Part shown: positions 7,916-17,288 of the stretch, one piece after another
Numbering within the stretch: position 1 is the first letter of the stretch
How the letters are laid out: each line of letters opens with the position of its first letter
Origin: JASGJS01 sp047601185
GTDB lineage: Bacteria; Pseudomonadota; Gammaproteobacteria; JAURND01
Length of the DNA stretch: 64,000 nucleotides
Direction of reading: 5' to 3'
Assembly: GCA_047601185.1 (NCBI GenBank)
Contig: JASGJS010000001.1
Coordinates: forward strand, 1,648,401 to 1,712,400
The notes under the pieces: model-generated
The model's input: only the letters and a program-made list of their open reading frames with translations
Told to the model about the DNA's origin: nothing
The model's database searches: none
Position numbers and translations under genes: made by a program

Positions 7916-10705
7916 ATGAGAGAAGAAGAGCAGGCTAAAAGATTTCCCTCTAGGGCAGAAAAATATCATTTGATTCAACTCGAAGAAGATTTAGAGAAAA
8001 TAGCATCATTTCTTTTAGCGATGAATCAAGCGCAAAAGGAAACAGAGATTTCTCCTCAGTATCCTTATAATACCCGAATACATGTTTTTTTCTTTCTCGC
8101 TTTAATGATTGCAGCTTATACCAAAAGCAACCTAGAAAATATGTCTCATGAGAAAATAAAACTATTCGGAGCCATTTCACTTCTACCAGCATTGGCCACG
8201 TTTTATTATTGCCATTTATCATACAAAGAACATCACGAAGCAACCCAACAATATCGAGAGAAAAAACGCCACTATTTATTAACATTCAAAGAGAAAATAT
8301 CCGACACTTTAAAAAGCATGCAATTGCCTCAGGTACGAAATTTTATCATCTTTAACATCAACAACCCTGGCTTAACCAATACCCTAATGGAAAGTCTTTA
8401 CGATATATTAAAATTAGATTCATTCCATAAAAAAAATCTTATCTGGCACGTGAATAATTTGAATAAGCTCATTAAAAAAAACAAAGAGACTCAGACCATT
8501 ACAACCGAAATCATCCAAACCTATTCTCCAAAAATCTCCAAATCTCTAGGGCTCGGCAAAGAAATTTTTCACAAAGAACTATTCAACGTCTGTCAAAAGC
8601 AAGGCATCAATTTTTCAGATTGCCTAAAACAACTCAATCTGTCAGTAGGCCCCTTGTTTATTTTTCTTGATGAAAAGAAAAAACCTGCGATCAAAAGCCC
8701 AAACCTCTCCTCAAACCTATCTTTATCTCCCACCCCAATAAAATCTACGACTCACACACCAAAAGTTCCATTAAAGTTGGATATTATTTCGCCACCTCCA
8801 AAATTCGCCGTAGTGACGAGCAAACCGACCATCAAATATGAACCGATTACCAAGCCCAAAAAAACAGATCCTGACAAAGACCAAAGAGACATTGTTCGAA
8901 AATTATTAAAGGCTGCCAAAGAAAATCATCCAGAAGATTTTTCAACGCATCTTAAAAATGTTGAAGCATTGACAGAATCTGATCATAAATCCATTGCTAA
9001 AAAAATAGCCTTGCATAAAAAATCCACTAAAAAAACCGAACAACAATCTGCAGAAGCCATTGAGAGCGCTCTGTCAGCATTTTTATTTGCTAAAAATAAG
9101 ACGCCTCCTCAGCCAGATCAGAAAAAAACCCCTCAGGTATTAGACCACAAAGGACCGATTTATTCCCAAATTTTAGATATTAGACAAACGGTGAGTCATT
9201 TAGTATTGGAGCATCCTCAGGCCTCAGAATTTAAAGAACCCACTTATTTCTTCTCCGCACAGAATTTTCTCAAAACTGCATTAAGTTTAAAACGGCATCT
9301 CCTCAAACATCTCAGCAAACAAGCAAAAGAAATTCCCATTTACTTTATCGGGGGTTTTTCGCTGTATTTATTTCAGAATGACGAATTCTTTACCAACAAA
9401 TTATTGGAATTAGATGTCGACATGGTCTTGCCGGTTCATTACAGCATTGTTAGAGAGATGGCAAAAAAGCATAAGATTGAATATAGTGAACCCTATAAAG
9501 ATCCACAAGGAAAAGGCTGTATTAAAATACTCTTTGAGGAGACTCTTTTTGACATCACCTGCGATCCTCAGCTCGATCTTAAAAAAGACCCCTTACGTCG
9601 CGATTTAAATATTAATACCATTTATTTTGATGATGCCTTTCATGCACCAAAAGAATTGCTGAATGCTTTGATCGCAGCAGCCTATGATGCATCCACACCC
9701 CCTTTTATTGAATGCTGCCCAGGTCACTTAGAGGGCGTCACACTGACAACGCTATTGCCAGAGTGGTCAGTGCATTCCCAGAAAATTTTACAAGAACATC
9801 CTGACATTAAACCTGAGAAGTTGGCCACAACCTTTAAAGCTTTTATCGATGACCCTATCATTTTATTCAGATTATTAAATTACCTCAACCAAGGCTTGTT
9901 TAAATTTAAACATTTAAATCCAGCCATACAGTTTTGTTTAGAAAAACCTGAAGAGACTTTACAGCTTATCCTGCAAGCCAGAGTTGCTCTGAATAAGAAA
10001 AAGCTTAAGAAAACAGATAGCGTCAAAGAAGCTGCGATCATACTGAAAGATTTTCTCAGTTATCATGCCAAAAAAGCACTCAGAAAACATACTAAAGTTA
10101 AAACTTGTTTCACTGTTGAACCTCAACATTATCCCGCGATTGCAAAATATTTAAATGTTCAAGCAAGCTGCCCAGATTTTGCTTTAACTTTTAAATTGAT
10201 CTTAGAGTTCTATTTAAAAACGGCGCTAGAAACGTCTCGTTATGCGCAAATTGACGCAGCCATGCAGTTATTGTTTCCAGATGACAACAAACCTGAACCT
10301 GTTTATACCTATTTAAGAGAGAAAATCATAGCAGGCCATTTTAGTCCACTGGGAGAGGATAAAAGTGTCCCTGCTAGACTGTTCCCACTCGTCATGGCTA
10401 TCGCTTTAGCAGGAGTCAAAATGCCTTTTCAATCACGTAAAGTTTCCCACACCGTACAAAATGTTCTGAACAATTTTCCTATTTTTGAGGAGATACGCAA
10501 AAAACCTAAAATCTTAATCGATGAGTGGCTGAACACATATTTTAATGAGCTGGCTGCGATCCATTTGTCAAGCTTTACTCTGTCATCCTCTAGCGCTAAA
10601 ATTTCGGATACTTTAACTCAAGGTTTTTTACCCCCTCCCTCCTCTCAGCCCCACATTTCAATTGAAGAGCGTAAAGAAACACGTCAAACTACTCCCCTCC
10701 CTTAA
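7916..10705 (+). CDS. Membrane-anchored protein with a poly(A) polymerase/CCA-transferase-like head domain
   Basis: A protein of 929 residues from the ATG at 7916, preferred to the GTG at 7877 because it follows an AGGGG ribosome binding site. Two membrane segments lie near residues 53-72 and 82-100, then a coiled and Pro/Lys-rich middle. From about 470 the motifs of a class II nucleotidyltransferase appear: IYFIGGFSLYLF (GG motif, about 478), LELDVDMVLP (the DxD metal pair, about 500) and LRRDLNINTIYFDD (about 560), as in the RRDFTINA block of PcnB and CCA transferases. A helical C-terminal region and a Pro-rich tail follow. Standard PcnB has no membrane anchor, so this is not the ordinary enzyme. 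The fold is inferred from motifs; substrate unknown. Confidence 0.6.
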   Translation: MREEEQAKRFPSRAEKYHLIQLEEDLEKIASFLLAMNQAQKETEISPQYPYNTRIHVFFFLALMIAAYTKSNLENMSHEKIKLFGAISLLPALATFYYCHLSYKEHHEATQQYREKKRHYLLTFKEKISDTLKSMQLPQVRNFIIFNINNPGLTNTLMESLYDILKLDSFHKKNLIWHVNNLNKLIKKNKETQTITTEIIQTYSPKISKSLGLGKEIFHKELFNVCQKQGINFSDCLKQLNLSVGPLFIFLDEKKKPAIKSPNLSSNLSLSPTPIKSTTHTPKVPLKLDIISPPPKFAVVTSKPTIKYEPITKPKKTDPDKDQRDIVRKLLKAAKENHPEDFSTHLKNVEALTESDHKSIAKKIALHKKSTKKTEQQSAEAIESALSAFLFAKNKTPPQPDQKKTPQVLDHKGPIYSQILDIRQTVSHLVLEHPQASEFKEPTYFFSAQNFLKTALSLKRHLLKHLSKQAKEIPIYFIGGFSLYLFQNDEFFTNKLLELDVDMVLPVHYSIVREMAKKHKIEYSEPYKDPQGKGCIKILFEETLFDITCDPQLDLKKDPLRRDLNINTIYFDDAFHAPKELLNALIAAAYDASTPPFIECCPGHLEGVTLTTLLPEWSVHSQKILQEHPDIKPEKLATTFKAFIDDPIILFRLLNYLNQGLFKFKHLNPAIQFCLEKPEETLQLILQARVALNKKKLKKTDSVKEAAIILKDFLSYHAKKALRKHTKVKTCFTVEPQHYPAIAKYLNVQASCPDFALTFKLILEFYLKTALETSRYAQIDAAMQLLFPDDNKPEPVYTYLREKIIAGHFSPLGEDKSVPARLFPLVMAIALAGVKMPFQSRKVSHTVQNVLNNFPIFEEIRKKPKILIDEWLNTYFNELAAIHLSSFTLSSSSAKISDTLTQGFLPPPSSQPHISIEERKETRQTTPLP

Positions 10706-10718
10706 AACAAGAGAAGAC

Positions 10719-11519
10719 ATGATGGCGACTATCACACTCAATACCCTACAAGCAATGAAACAACGCGGTGAAAAATTCACCTGTTTGACGGTTTATGATG
10801 CTACCTTAGCCCGCATTATGGCGGACTGTGGCGTGGAAGTGCTATTGGTAGGCGATACTTTGGGCACAGTGATTCAAGGTCATAAAACCACCGTCCCCGT
10901 CAAGCTACGCGATATGGTCTATCACACGCGCAACGTGGCCAGAGCGGATACGACTGCGTTGGTAATGGGAGACCTGCCGTTTATGAGCTATTCCAACCTA
11001 ATAGAAGCCACTCGCAGCGCCACCCGAATTATGCAAGCCGGGGCTGCCATCATTAAAATGGAAGGCGGCAGTTGGCTCGCACCTATCGTGGCGGATTTGA
11101 CGGAAAAAGGCATCCCGGTATGCGCACATTTGGGATTAACTCCCCAATCTGTGTACAGCTTTGGGGGGTATAAAATACAAGGACGCGATCCTCAAAAAGC
11201 CCAAGACATGCTACAAGCCGCCCTCCTGCATGAACAAGCCGGCGCGAAGTTGTTGGTGTTGGAGTGTATTCCCTATACTTTAGCCGCGGAGATTACTCAA
11301 GCGGTCAAAATTCCGGTGATTGGGATTGGGGCAGGACCGGCTTGTGATGGCCAAGTCCTGGTCACTTATGATATGTTAGGCTTATATACCGGTAAGCCGC
11401 TGACGTTTGTCAAAAATTTCCTGCAGCATCAGCCAAATGGCGTGCAAGGCGCGATTGCAGAGTTTGTCCGGCAAGTTAAAAAACAGGAATTCCCGACGCT
11501 AGAACACAGTTTTGTATGA
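10719..11519 (+). CDS. panB: 3-methyl-2-oxobutanoate hydroxymethyltransferase
   Basis: PanB makes ketopantoate from 2-oxoisovalerate and methylene-tetrahydrofolate, the first committed step to pantothenate. Family motifs visible are CLTVYDATLARIMADCGVEV, VGDTLGTVIQGHKTTVPV (metal-binding Asp), MGDLPFMSY, and IKMEGGSW. The start is taken at the ATG pair 10719/10722 after GAGAAG; the longer frame from 10662 lies inside the preceding gene. The stop overlaps the start of panC by four bases (ATGA), so translation is likely coupled. Confidence 0.95.
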   Translation: MMATITLNTLQAMKQRGEKFTCLTVYDATLARIMADCGVEVLLVGDTLGTVIQGHKTTVPVKLRDMVYHTRNVARADTTALVMGDLPFMSYSNLIEATRSATRIMQAGAAIIKMEGGSWLAPIVADLTEKGIPVCAHLGLTPQSVYSFGGYKIQGRDPQKAQDMLQAALLHEQAGAKLLVLECIPYTLAAEITQAVKIPVIGIGAGPACDGQVLVTYDMLGLYTGKPLTFVKNFLQHQPNGVQGAIAEFVRQVKKQEFPTLEHSFV

Positions 11520-12388
11520 AAATCCTTACTAACATCGCTGAGTTGTCCGCTGTAAAACAGTCCTGGCAAGATCAAACCGTTGCTTTGGTCCCTACCATGG
11601 GGAATTTACATCGCGGCCACTTAGCTTTAGCCGAACAAGCCCAGCATTCCGCCCAACGTGTCATTGTCAGCATTTTTGTGAATCCCTTACAATTTGGTCC
11701 ACAAGAAGATTTTGCCCGATATCCCCGCACCTTAGACGCCGATCTTGAACAATTAAAAAATTTAGGGGTTGACGCAGTATTTACACCTACCACGGAAATG
11801 CTTTACCCACCACAGAATGCTGGGATGACACGCATAGATCCAGGGCCGATTGGCGATATCTTATGCGGGCAATTTCGTCCTAACCATTTTACGGGCGTTG
11901 CCACCATTGTGGGGAAATTATTTCACCTGGTTCAACCCGATATCGCTATTTTTGGGCAAAAAGATTACCAACAGGCGGTCATTATTCAACAGATGGTTCA
12001 AGATTTGAATTTTCCGCTTAAAATTTTGATCGCCCCCACGGTGAGAGAAGCCGATGGATTAGCGTTAAGTTCTCGAAATCAATATCTCAATGCTGCGGAA
12101 AGAACCCTCGCCCCTTCGCTCTATGAAACGCTGGTCTGGGTGGCTCAACAAATCAAACCAGGTGACAAAAACATTTTAGCATTATGCCAGCAAGCTCAGC
12201 TGCGATTGGAGCAGCAGCATTTTACCGTGGATTATGTTACTGTACGCATCCAAAAAACGTTAGCAGCGCCTGATGCCTCTACGCCAACTGAAAGTTTAAT
12301 CGTATTAGCAGCGGCTTTTTTAGGTAAAACCCGTTTAATTGATAATGTCCTGGTGGGGAACTATGCTACAAATTTTTCTAAAAGCTAA
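11516..12388 (+). CDS. panC: Pantothenate synthetase
   Basis: PanC condenses pantoate with beta-alanine using ATP. The 290-residue protein has the nucleotidyl-transferase motifs VPTMGNLHRGHLAL (HxGH), SIFVNPLQFGPQEDFARYPR, FGQKDYQQAVIIQQM and the KMSKS-like LALSSRNQYL. It overlaps panB by four bases and panD by 26 bases, forming a tight operon in pathway order. Confidence 0.96.
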   Translation: MKILTNIAELSAVKQSWQDQTVALVPTMGNLHRGHLALAEQAQHSAQRVIVSIFVNPLQFGPQEDFARYPRTLDADLEQLKNLGVDAVFTPTTEMLYPPQNAGMTRIDPGPIGDILCGQFRPNHFTGVATIVGKLFHLVQPDIAIFGQKDYQQAVIIQQMVQDLNFPLKILIAPTVREADGLALSSRNQYLNAAERTLAPSLYETLVWVAQQIKPGDKNILALCQQAQLRLEQQHFTVDYVTVRIQKTLAAPDASTPTESLIVLAAAFLGKTRLIDNVLVGNYATNFSKS

Positions 12389-12713
12389 ATTACATCATGC
12401 CCGAATTACTGGGGTTGAATTAGAGTATGAAGGATCTTGCGCCATTGACAGTGCGCTGCTAGAACGCATTGGCATCACACCAAACGAACAAATTCATATT
12501 TATAATCTGAATAATGGTGAACGATTTATCACTTATGCCATTCCAGCCCCCGCCGGCTCTGGGATTATTTCTGTCAATGGCGCCGCTGCCCGCAAAGTTA
12601 GCTTACGTGATCGGGTGATTATTTGTAGTTATGCTTGGTTACAGACTGACGAAATTGCTGGGCACCAGCCTAAAGTGGTGCGGTTGAATGAAAGAAATCA
12701 GATCGTTTTATAA
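12363..12713 (+). CDS. panD: Aspartate 1-decarboxylase (proenzyme)
   Basis: PanD decarboxylates L-aspartate to beta-alanine, the partner substrate for PanC. The 116-residue proenzyme carries the self-cleavage site YEGSCAID (Gly-Ser bond; Ser becomes the pyruvoyl group) and the conserved STYAI-like ITYAIPAPAGSGIISVNGAA. The start ATG at 12363 is chosen because the protein then begins MLQIFLKAKLHHARIT, as PanD proteins do; it lies within panC. The C-terminus is slightly shorter than in E. coli. Confidence 0.95.
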   Translation: MLQIFLKAKLHHARITGVELEYEGSCAIDSALLERIGITPNEQIHIYNLNNGERFITYAIPAPAGSGIISVNGAAARKVSLRDRVIICSYAWLQTDEIAGHQPKVVRLNERNQIVL

Positions 12714-12780
12714 AACAAGAAAGCAAATAGCTCTACGAAGCAAGAAGACTGATTTTATAAACAAGAACGCTGGTGACTCT

Positions 12781-13945
12781 ATGAAGCTTGAAGTGGCGAG
12801 CTGTTTCCTTCTCCCCTTGTGGGAGAAGGTGCCCGAATAGGGCGGATGAGGGGTAAAAAAGCTTTTTTAATCAAAAGATTGTATGGCCCCCTCATCCGCC
12901 TATCGGCATCTTCTCTCACAAAAAAAGGGGAGAAGGCACCACACCGAACTTTTAAGTGTTTCCTCTTAGCTCACCGCCATGGAAGTAAAGTACCTCAAGC
13001 AAAACTTTTGTCATTTAACACTACAAAGTAGTTGCAGTATGAACAAGCCCGCTAGCGACCCTAATGAAGCAAGGAAGCTGACAACTCTGTGAAGCTTGAA
13101 GCGGCGAGCTGTTTCCTTCTCCCCTTGTGGGAGAAGGTGCCCGAATAGGGCGGATGAGGGGTAAAAAAGCTTTTTTAATCAAAAGATTGTATGGCCCCCT
13201 CATCCGCCTATCGGCACCTTCTCCCACAAAAAAAGGGGAGAAGGCACCACACCGAACTTTTAAGTGTTTCCTCTTAGCTCACCGCCATGGAAGTAAAGTA
13301 CCTCAAGCAAAACTTTTGTCATTTAACACTACAAAGTAGTTGCAGTATGAACAAGCCCGCTAGCGACCCTAATGAAGCAAGGAAGCTGACAACTCTGTGA
13401 AGCTTGAAGTGGCGAGCTGTTTCCTTCTCCCCTTGTGGGAGAAGGTGCCCGAATAGGGCGGATGAGGGGTAAAAAAGCTTTTTTAATCAAAAGATTGTAT
13501 GGCCCCCTCATCCGCCTATCGGCACCTTCTCCCACAAAAAAAGGGGAGAAGGCACCACACCGAACTTTTAAGTGTTTCCTCTTAGCTCACCGCCATGGAA
13601 AGTAAAGTACCTCGAGCAAAACTTTTGTCATTTAACACTACAAAGTAGTTGCAGTATGAACAAGCCCGCTAGTGACCTTAATGAAGCAAGGAAGCTGACA
13701 ACTCTGTGAAGCTTGAAGTGGCGAGCTGTTTCCTTCTCCCCTTGTGGGAGAAGGTGCCCGAATAGGGCGGATGAGGGGTAAAAAAGCTTTTTTAATCAAA
13801 AGATTGTATGGCCCCCTCATCCGCCTATCGGCACCTTCTCCCACAAGGGGAGAAGGCACCACACCGAACTTTTAAGTGTTTCCTCTTAGCTCACCGCCAT
13901 GGAAAGTAAAGTATCTCGAGCAAAACTTTTGTCATTTAACACCAT
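12781..13945. repeat. Four-copy tandem array, 308-309 bp unit, built on the CTCATCCGCC/CTTCTCCC repeat
   Basis: The landmark GAAGCTTGAAG recurs at 12783, 13091, 13399 and 13708, so the period is 308, 308 and 309 bases. Each unit holds two oppositely oriented copies of the dispersed repeat (TCCTTCTCCCCTTGTGGG with GGGCGGATGAGGGG, then CCCCCTCATCCGCC with CTTCTC), a GTATGG spacer, and a unique stretch containing CACCGCCATGGAA and TACAAAGTAGTTGCAGTATG. Copies differ by a handful of bases. Copy 4 lacks the extra A-run in the second hairpin, and copy 1 has a different left border. Short open frames inside are identical in every unit and look non-coding. It fills the entire panD-fadE gap. Confidence 0.95.
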
Positions 13946-13953
13946 AATGTAAG

Positions 13954-16347
13954 CTACGCAAAGTCATCAACCTGAATAATATTCGTTCGGGCTTGGCGTG
14001 CGGATTGAATCCACTGCGCTTCTTCCTCAGTGATGATTTCTTGTTGCACAGCTTTTTCTAACTGCTCTGCAAAATCTTGACTTATGCCTGTCGTTTGCGA
14101 TTGCCACATCGAGAATTTTTTCTCAGCAGGTTCGGCTTGAATGATCTTCTTCAAAGCGTCCTCTAAATCAGTCGGTAAACAAATATTTCGTAACAATCTA
14201 CTGCGTGTTTCTGTGTTATTTTGTAATAGCTGCGAAACCTGGTGATTCAAAGCATCTGAAGGCAATTGCTGTCGACGCCCTTTAAACGGAAAAATCATAT
14301 CGCGCAAGACCGCGCTTAACCAACTAGAACCTAGATTATCCACTAAATGCTCTATGGCGGAGGTTAATTGATAAAATATAAAGTGACAGGCCCATGCTAA
14401 TAAAGGTAAATCCTCAGCAGGTGATCCATCGGCTTCATAACATTTTAATAAGGCCGATGCGCTATATAATAAACTCCAGATATCCGCTAGGCGACCTGAG
14501 AGGTTTTCATGCCGTTTAAAACTCCCGCCGAATTTAAGTAATACCACGTCAGATAACAAAGCAAATACGGCACTAAAACGATTCAGCTGGCGATAATACC
14601 GTTTGGTTTCGCGCGTACCCGGTAGCGAACTGAGCGCACCTTGCGTGATCCCTAACAATATTGTTCGTAAAGTATTGCTGATTAAATAGCCTGCGTGGGC
14701 CCAAATTAACCGGTCGAAAGTCTTTAAGCTGGCTTGACTGTCGGATTGATGAGCCGCCTCCCATTCTGGGAAAATGTAGGGATGACAACGCATCACTCCC
14801 TGCCCAAAAATAATCATATTGCGCGTTAATACATTAGAGCCTTCCACTGTAATCGAGATAGGTGCCTCTAAATAGCTTTGAGCTAAAGTATTGTTTGGAC
14901 CGACGCAAATCCCCTTTCCACCCTGTAAATCCATGGCGTGATTAATAATACGTCGTGCAGATTCTGTGGTCTGATATTTGCTGATGGCGGAAGGAATCGT
15001 AGGCTGTTCGTGCCGATCAATAGCAGCTAACGTAAATCGTTGCAGGGCTTGCATCAGATAAGTTTGTCCTGCAATTGCTGCGACAATTTCACTGACGCCT
15101 TCAAACTGACTGAGTGAAACATGAAATTGTTTGCGAATCCGAGTATAGGCGCTGCTCACCGCGGTCGCAAATTTAGCCCCACCGACACTCATGGCGGGTA
15201 AGGTAATCCCTCGGCCGACCGCCAAACGCTCCATCAGCATTTGCCAGCCTTGACCAATTCTTTTTTCTCCCCCAATGATGTGGTCCAGCGGCACAAAAAC
15301 GCCGGCACCTTGCGTAGGACCATTGGGAAACGCCGAATACAATGGGATATGATGTCTTCCAATGGTAATACCGGGTGTATCCACCGCAATTAACGCGCAA
15401 GTAATACCTAAATCGGTTTGTTGGCCCAGCAAATGATTGGGATCATAAAGCTTAAAAGCCAAACCCAATAATGTCGCCACCGGCGCTAAGGTGATATAAC
15501 GTTTATTCCAATGCAGCTCGATTCCCATCACTTCTTCACCTTGCCATTGCCCACGACAGACTCGTCCATAATCTGTCATTGAACTAGCATCTGAGCCTGC
15601 TTCTGGACTGGTGAGCGCAAAACAGGGAATTTCCTCCCCACGCGCCAAACGCGGTAAGTAGTAATCTTTTTGCGCTTCGGTGCCATACTCTAATAACAAT
15701 TCAGCAGGGCCTAAGGAGTTGGGTACGCCCACAATGGTGGCAGCAGCATTGGAACGACTGGCAATTTTTGTGAGCACCATCGCATGCGCTTTCGCAGAAA
15801 ATTGTTTGCCACCATATTTTTTAGGAATAACTAAACCAAAGAAGCCATTGTCTTTTAAGAATTGCCATGACTCGGGCGACAAACCATGATCTATATGATT
15901 AATTTTCCAATTATCGAGCTGCGCACAAAATGTTTCGACAGGCCCTTGAATAAATGCCAACTCTTCTTCGGTGAGCGCTTGCTCTGTATATTGGGTAAAT
16001 TTTTGCCAATTCGGCATGCCAGTTAATAATTCACCTTCCCAACCGACCGTGCCGGTGGTGAGCGCTGCTTGTTCAGTGGCAGAAAGTTTAGGGCTATTTT
16101 TTTGGTAAGCGGCCAAAATAGGTTTGGTGAGCAGGTGACGACGTAAGGGTAAGATATTTAAAGGGATGAGGATGATGGCAAGACATAGCCATGATAATAA
16201 TTGACCGACTAAGGATATGTCCGTCAAGTTGGTGCAAAACAATGTGAGTAAAAATAGCGTGATGCTATAAACAGACAGCGCAGCACGTTTATAGGCTAAT
16301 ACACTTAAGGCAGCTAAGAAAATAATAATCCATAGAAGTGTAATCAC
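13954..16347 (-). CDS. fadE: FadE-type acyl-CoA dehydrogenase, membrane-anchored form
   Basis: FadE oxidises acyl-CoA to trans-2-enoyl-CoA, the first step of fatty-acid beta-oxidation. The 797-residue length fits the FadE class (E. coli 814) rather than the 380-residue short-chain enzymes. Two N-terminal hydrophobic segments (about 1-45) anchor it at the inner membrane. The dehydrogenase core shows FALTSPEAGSDASSMTDYG, ELHWNKRYITLAPVA and IIGGEKRIGQGWQMLMERLA, followed by the long FadE-specific C-terminal helical domain. A paralogue lies at 27.6-29.7 kb. The ATG at 16347 is followed directly by the membrane segment MITLLWIIIFLAAL. Confidence 0.9.
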   Translation of the reverse strand: MITLLWIIIFLAALSVLAYKRAALSVYSITLFLLTLFCTNLTDISLVGQLLSWLCLAIILIPLNILPLRRHLLTKPILAAYQKNSPKLSATEQAALTTGTVGWEGELLTGMPNWQKFTQYTEQALTEEELAFIQGPVETFCAQLDNWKINHIDHGLSPESWQFLKDNGFFGLVIPKKYGGKQFSAKAHAMVLTKIASRSNAAATIVGVPNSLGPAELLLEYGTEAQKDYYLPRLARGEEIPCFALTSPEAGSDASSMTDYGRVCRGQWQGEEVMGIELHWNKRYITLAPVATLLGLAFKLYDPNHLLGQQTDLGITCALIAVDTPGITIGRHHIPLYSAFPNGPTQGAGVFVPLDHIIGGEKRIGQGWQMLMERLAVGRGITLPAMSVGGAKFATAVSSAYTRIRKQFHVSLSQFEGVSEIVAAIAGQTYLMQALQRFTLAAIDRHEQPTIPSAISKYQTTESARRIINHAMDLQGGKGICVGPNNTLAQSYLEAPISITVEGSNVLTRNMIIFGQGVMRCHPYIFPEWEAAHQSDSQASLKTFDRLIWAHAGYLISNTLRTILLGITQGALSSLPGTRETKRYYRQLNRFSAVFALLSDVVLLKFGGSFKRHENLSGRLADIWSLLYSASALLKCYEADGSPAEDLPLLAWACHFIFYQLTSAIEHLVDNLGSSWLSAVLRDMIFPFKGRRQQLPSDALNHQVSQLLQNNTETRSRLLRNICLPTDLEDALKKIIQAEPAEKKFSMWQSQTTGISQDFAEQLEKAVQQEIITEEEAQWIQSARQARTNIIQVDDFA

Positions 16348-16413
16348 GATGTTACTCCGATTTAAAAATCACTTTCGTCTATTCACAGCTTGAACAATCC
16401 AAAAGGCTGAGAG

Positions 16414-16489
16414 CTTGGGAGCGCGGGCAGCTTGCCCGCTGCTTTTAGCTATTTTATAAAGCAGTGGGCAAGCTGCCCGCGCTCCCAAG
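16414..16489. repeat. Paired REP palindromes (GCGGGCAAGCTGCCCGC type)
   Basis: Two REP units face each other: CTTGGGAGCGCGGGCAGCTT at the left and its inverse ending GCCCGCGCTCCCAAG at the right, about 22 bases apart. Together they can form one long hairpin of over 25 pairs. It lies between the 3' end of the glycerophosphodiesterase gene and the promoter side of fadE. Confidence 0.85.
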
Positions 16490-16505
16490 TGCGTGCCAAA
16501 TTTTG

Positions 16506-17222
16506 CTATAGTGCTAATACCGTATTACTAAATACTGCATCGACTCCCCATTCATATAAACGTGAGGCGACTGAAGGATCATCGACGGTATAAGCTAAGG
16601 CTTTATACCCTAAATCATGAATGTGCTTGACCTTCTCAGCTGATAAAATTTGGTGTCTCACATGCAATGAAAAAGCGCTCAATTCTTTTAAAACATTCTC
16701 CCAGCCTAAAAACCACCGATTGAGTAAGAGCCCTAATGGAACGGATGGATCGATCTCGCGAACCGCTCGCAAACTGGCTAACGAAAAACTCGAAATTAAT
16801 AAAGCATCTCGCTCAGGCCACTTTTGTTGCAAAATTTCTACCACCTTTTGAGCAGTAGTCACCTCTTTACCAGAAGAAGGTTTTATCTCGACATTAATCT
16901 TTAACCCTAAGGTCTTAGCGGTGTCTAAATACGCCGTCAAATGGGGAATTTTTTCGCCTGCAAAGCTGGCACCAAACCAGCTGCCCGCTTCTAATTTCAC
17001 AATATCAGCATACGTCATCTCATCAACGCGACCTCGACCATTTGTCGTTCGATTGAGCGTTTCATCATGAATCACAATCGGCTCATGATCTTGAGTAAGC
17101 ATCACATCAAATTCTACCCAGCTGAGACCTAATTGTTTAGCTTGATACAAACCTGCTAAGGTGTTTTCAGGGGCGTAAGCAGCAATGCCTCGGTGGCCTA
17201 TGGTTTTTGGTAAAATTAACAT
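16506..17222 (-). CDS. Glycerophosphodiester phosphodiesterase
   Basis: This 238-residue cytosolic enzyme (no signal peptide) would split glycerophosphodiesters into an alcohol and glycerol-3-phosphate. The GDPD signature is present: TIGHRGIAAYAPENTLAGL (catalytic His), WVEFDVMLTQDHEPIVIHDE (metal-binding Glu/Asp, second His), LNRTTNGRG. The closing motif AYTVDDPSVASRLYEWGVDA is also typical of UgpQ. The longer frame to 17267 runs through a REP palindrome, so the ATG at 17222 (MLILPKTIGHRG) is preferred. UgpQ is the closest familiar protein, but the context does not confirm a role in sn-glycerol-3-phosphate uptake. Confidence 0.88.
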   Translation of the reverse strand: MLILPKTIGHRGIAAYAPENTLAGLYQAKQLGLSWVEFDVMLTQDHEPIVIHDETLNRTTNGRGRVDEMTYADIVKLEAGSWFGASFAGEKIPHLTAYLDTAKTLGLKINVEIKPSSGKEVTTAQKVVEILQQKWPERDALLISSFSLASLRAVREIDPSVPLGLLLNRWFLGWENVLKELSAFSLHVRHQILSAEKVKHIHDLGYKALAYTVDDPSVASRLYEWGVDAVFSNTVLAL

Positions 17223-17225
17223 TTT

Positions 17226-17260
17226 ATTTTGGCGGGCAAGCTGCCCGCGCTCCCAGGCTC
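17226..17260. repeat. Single REP palindrome upstream of the phosphodiesterase gene
   Basis: GGCGGGCAAGCTGCCCGC followed by GCTCCCAGGCTCCAGCC, the same REP unit as at 16.4 kb and 47.6 kb. It lies between the phosphodiesterase start and the secreted-protein gene stop. Confidence 0.8.
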
Positions 17261-17288
17261 CAGCCATAGCGTGAAAGGAGCCACAATA

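Noticed and set aside
12819..13862. Repeated ORFs of about 70 residues in the tandem array, on both strands
   Set aside because: They are the same repeat read in each unit and lack ribosome binding sites; strong inverted repeats fall within them. They are products of the repeat, not genes.
12781..13945. CRISPR array
   Set aside because: Units are 308 bases with no short repeat/unique spacer alternation and no cas genes nearby.
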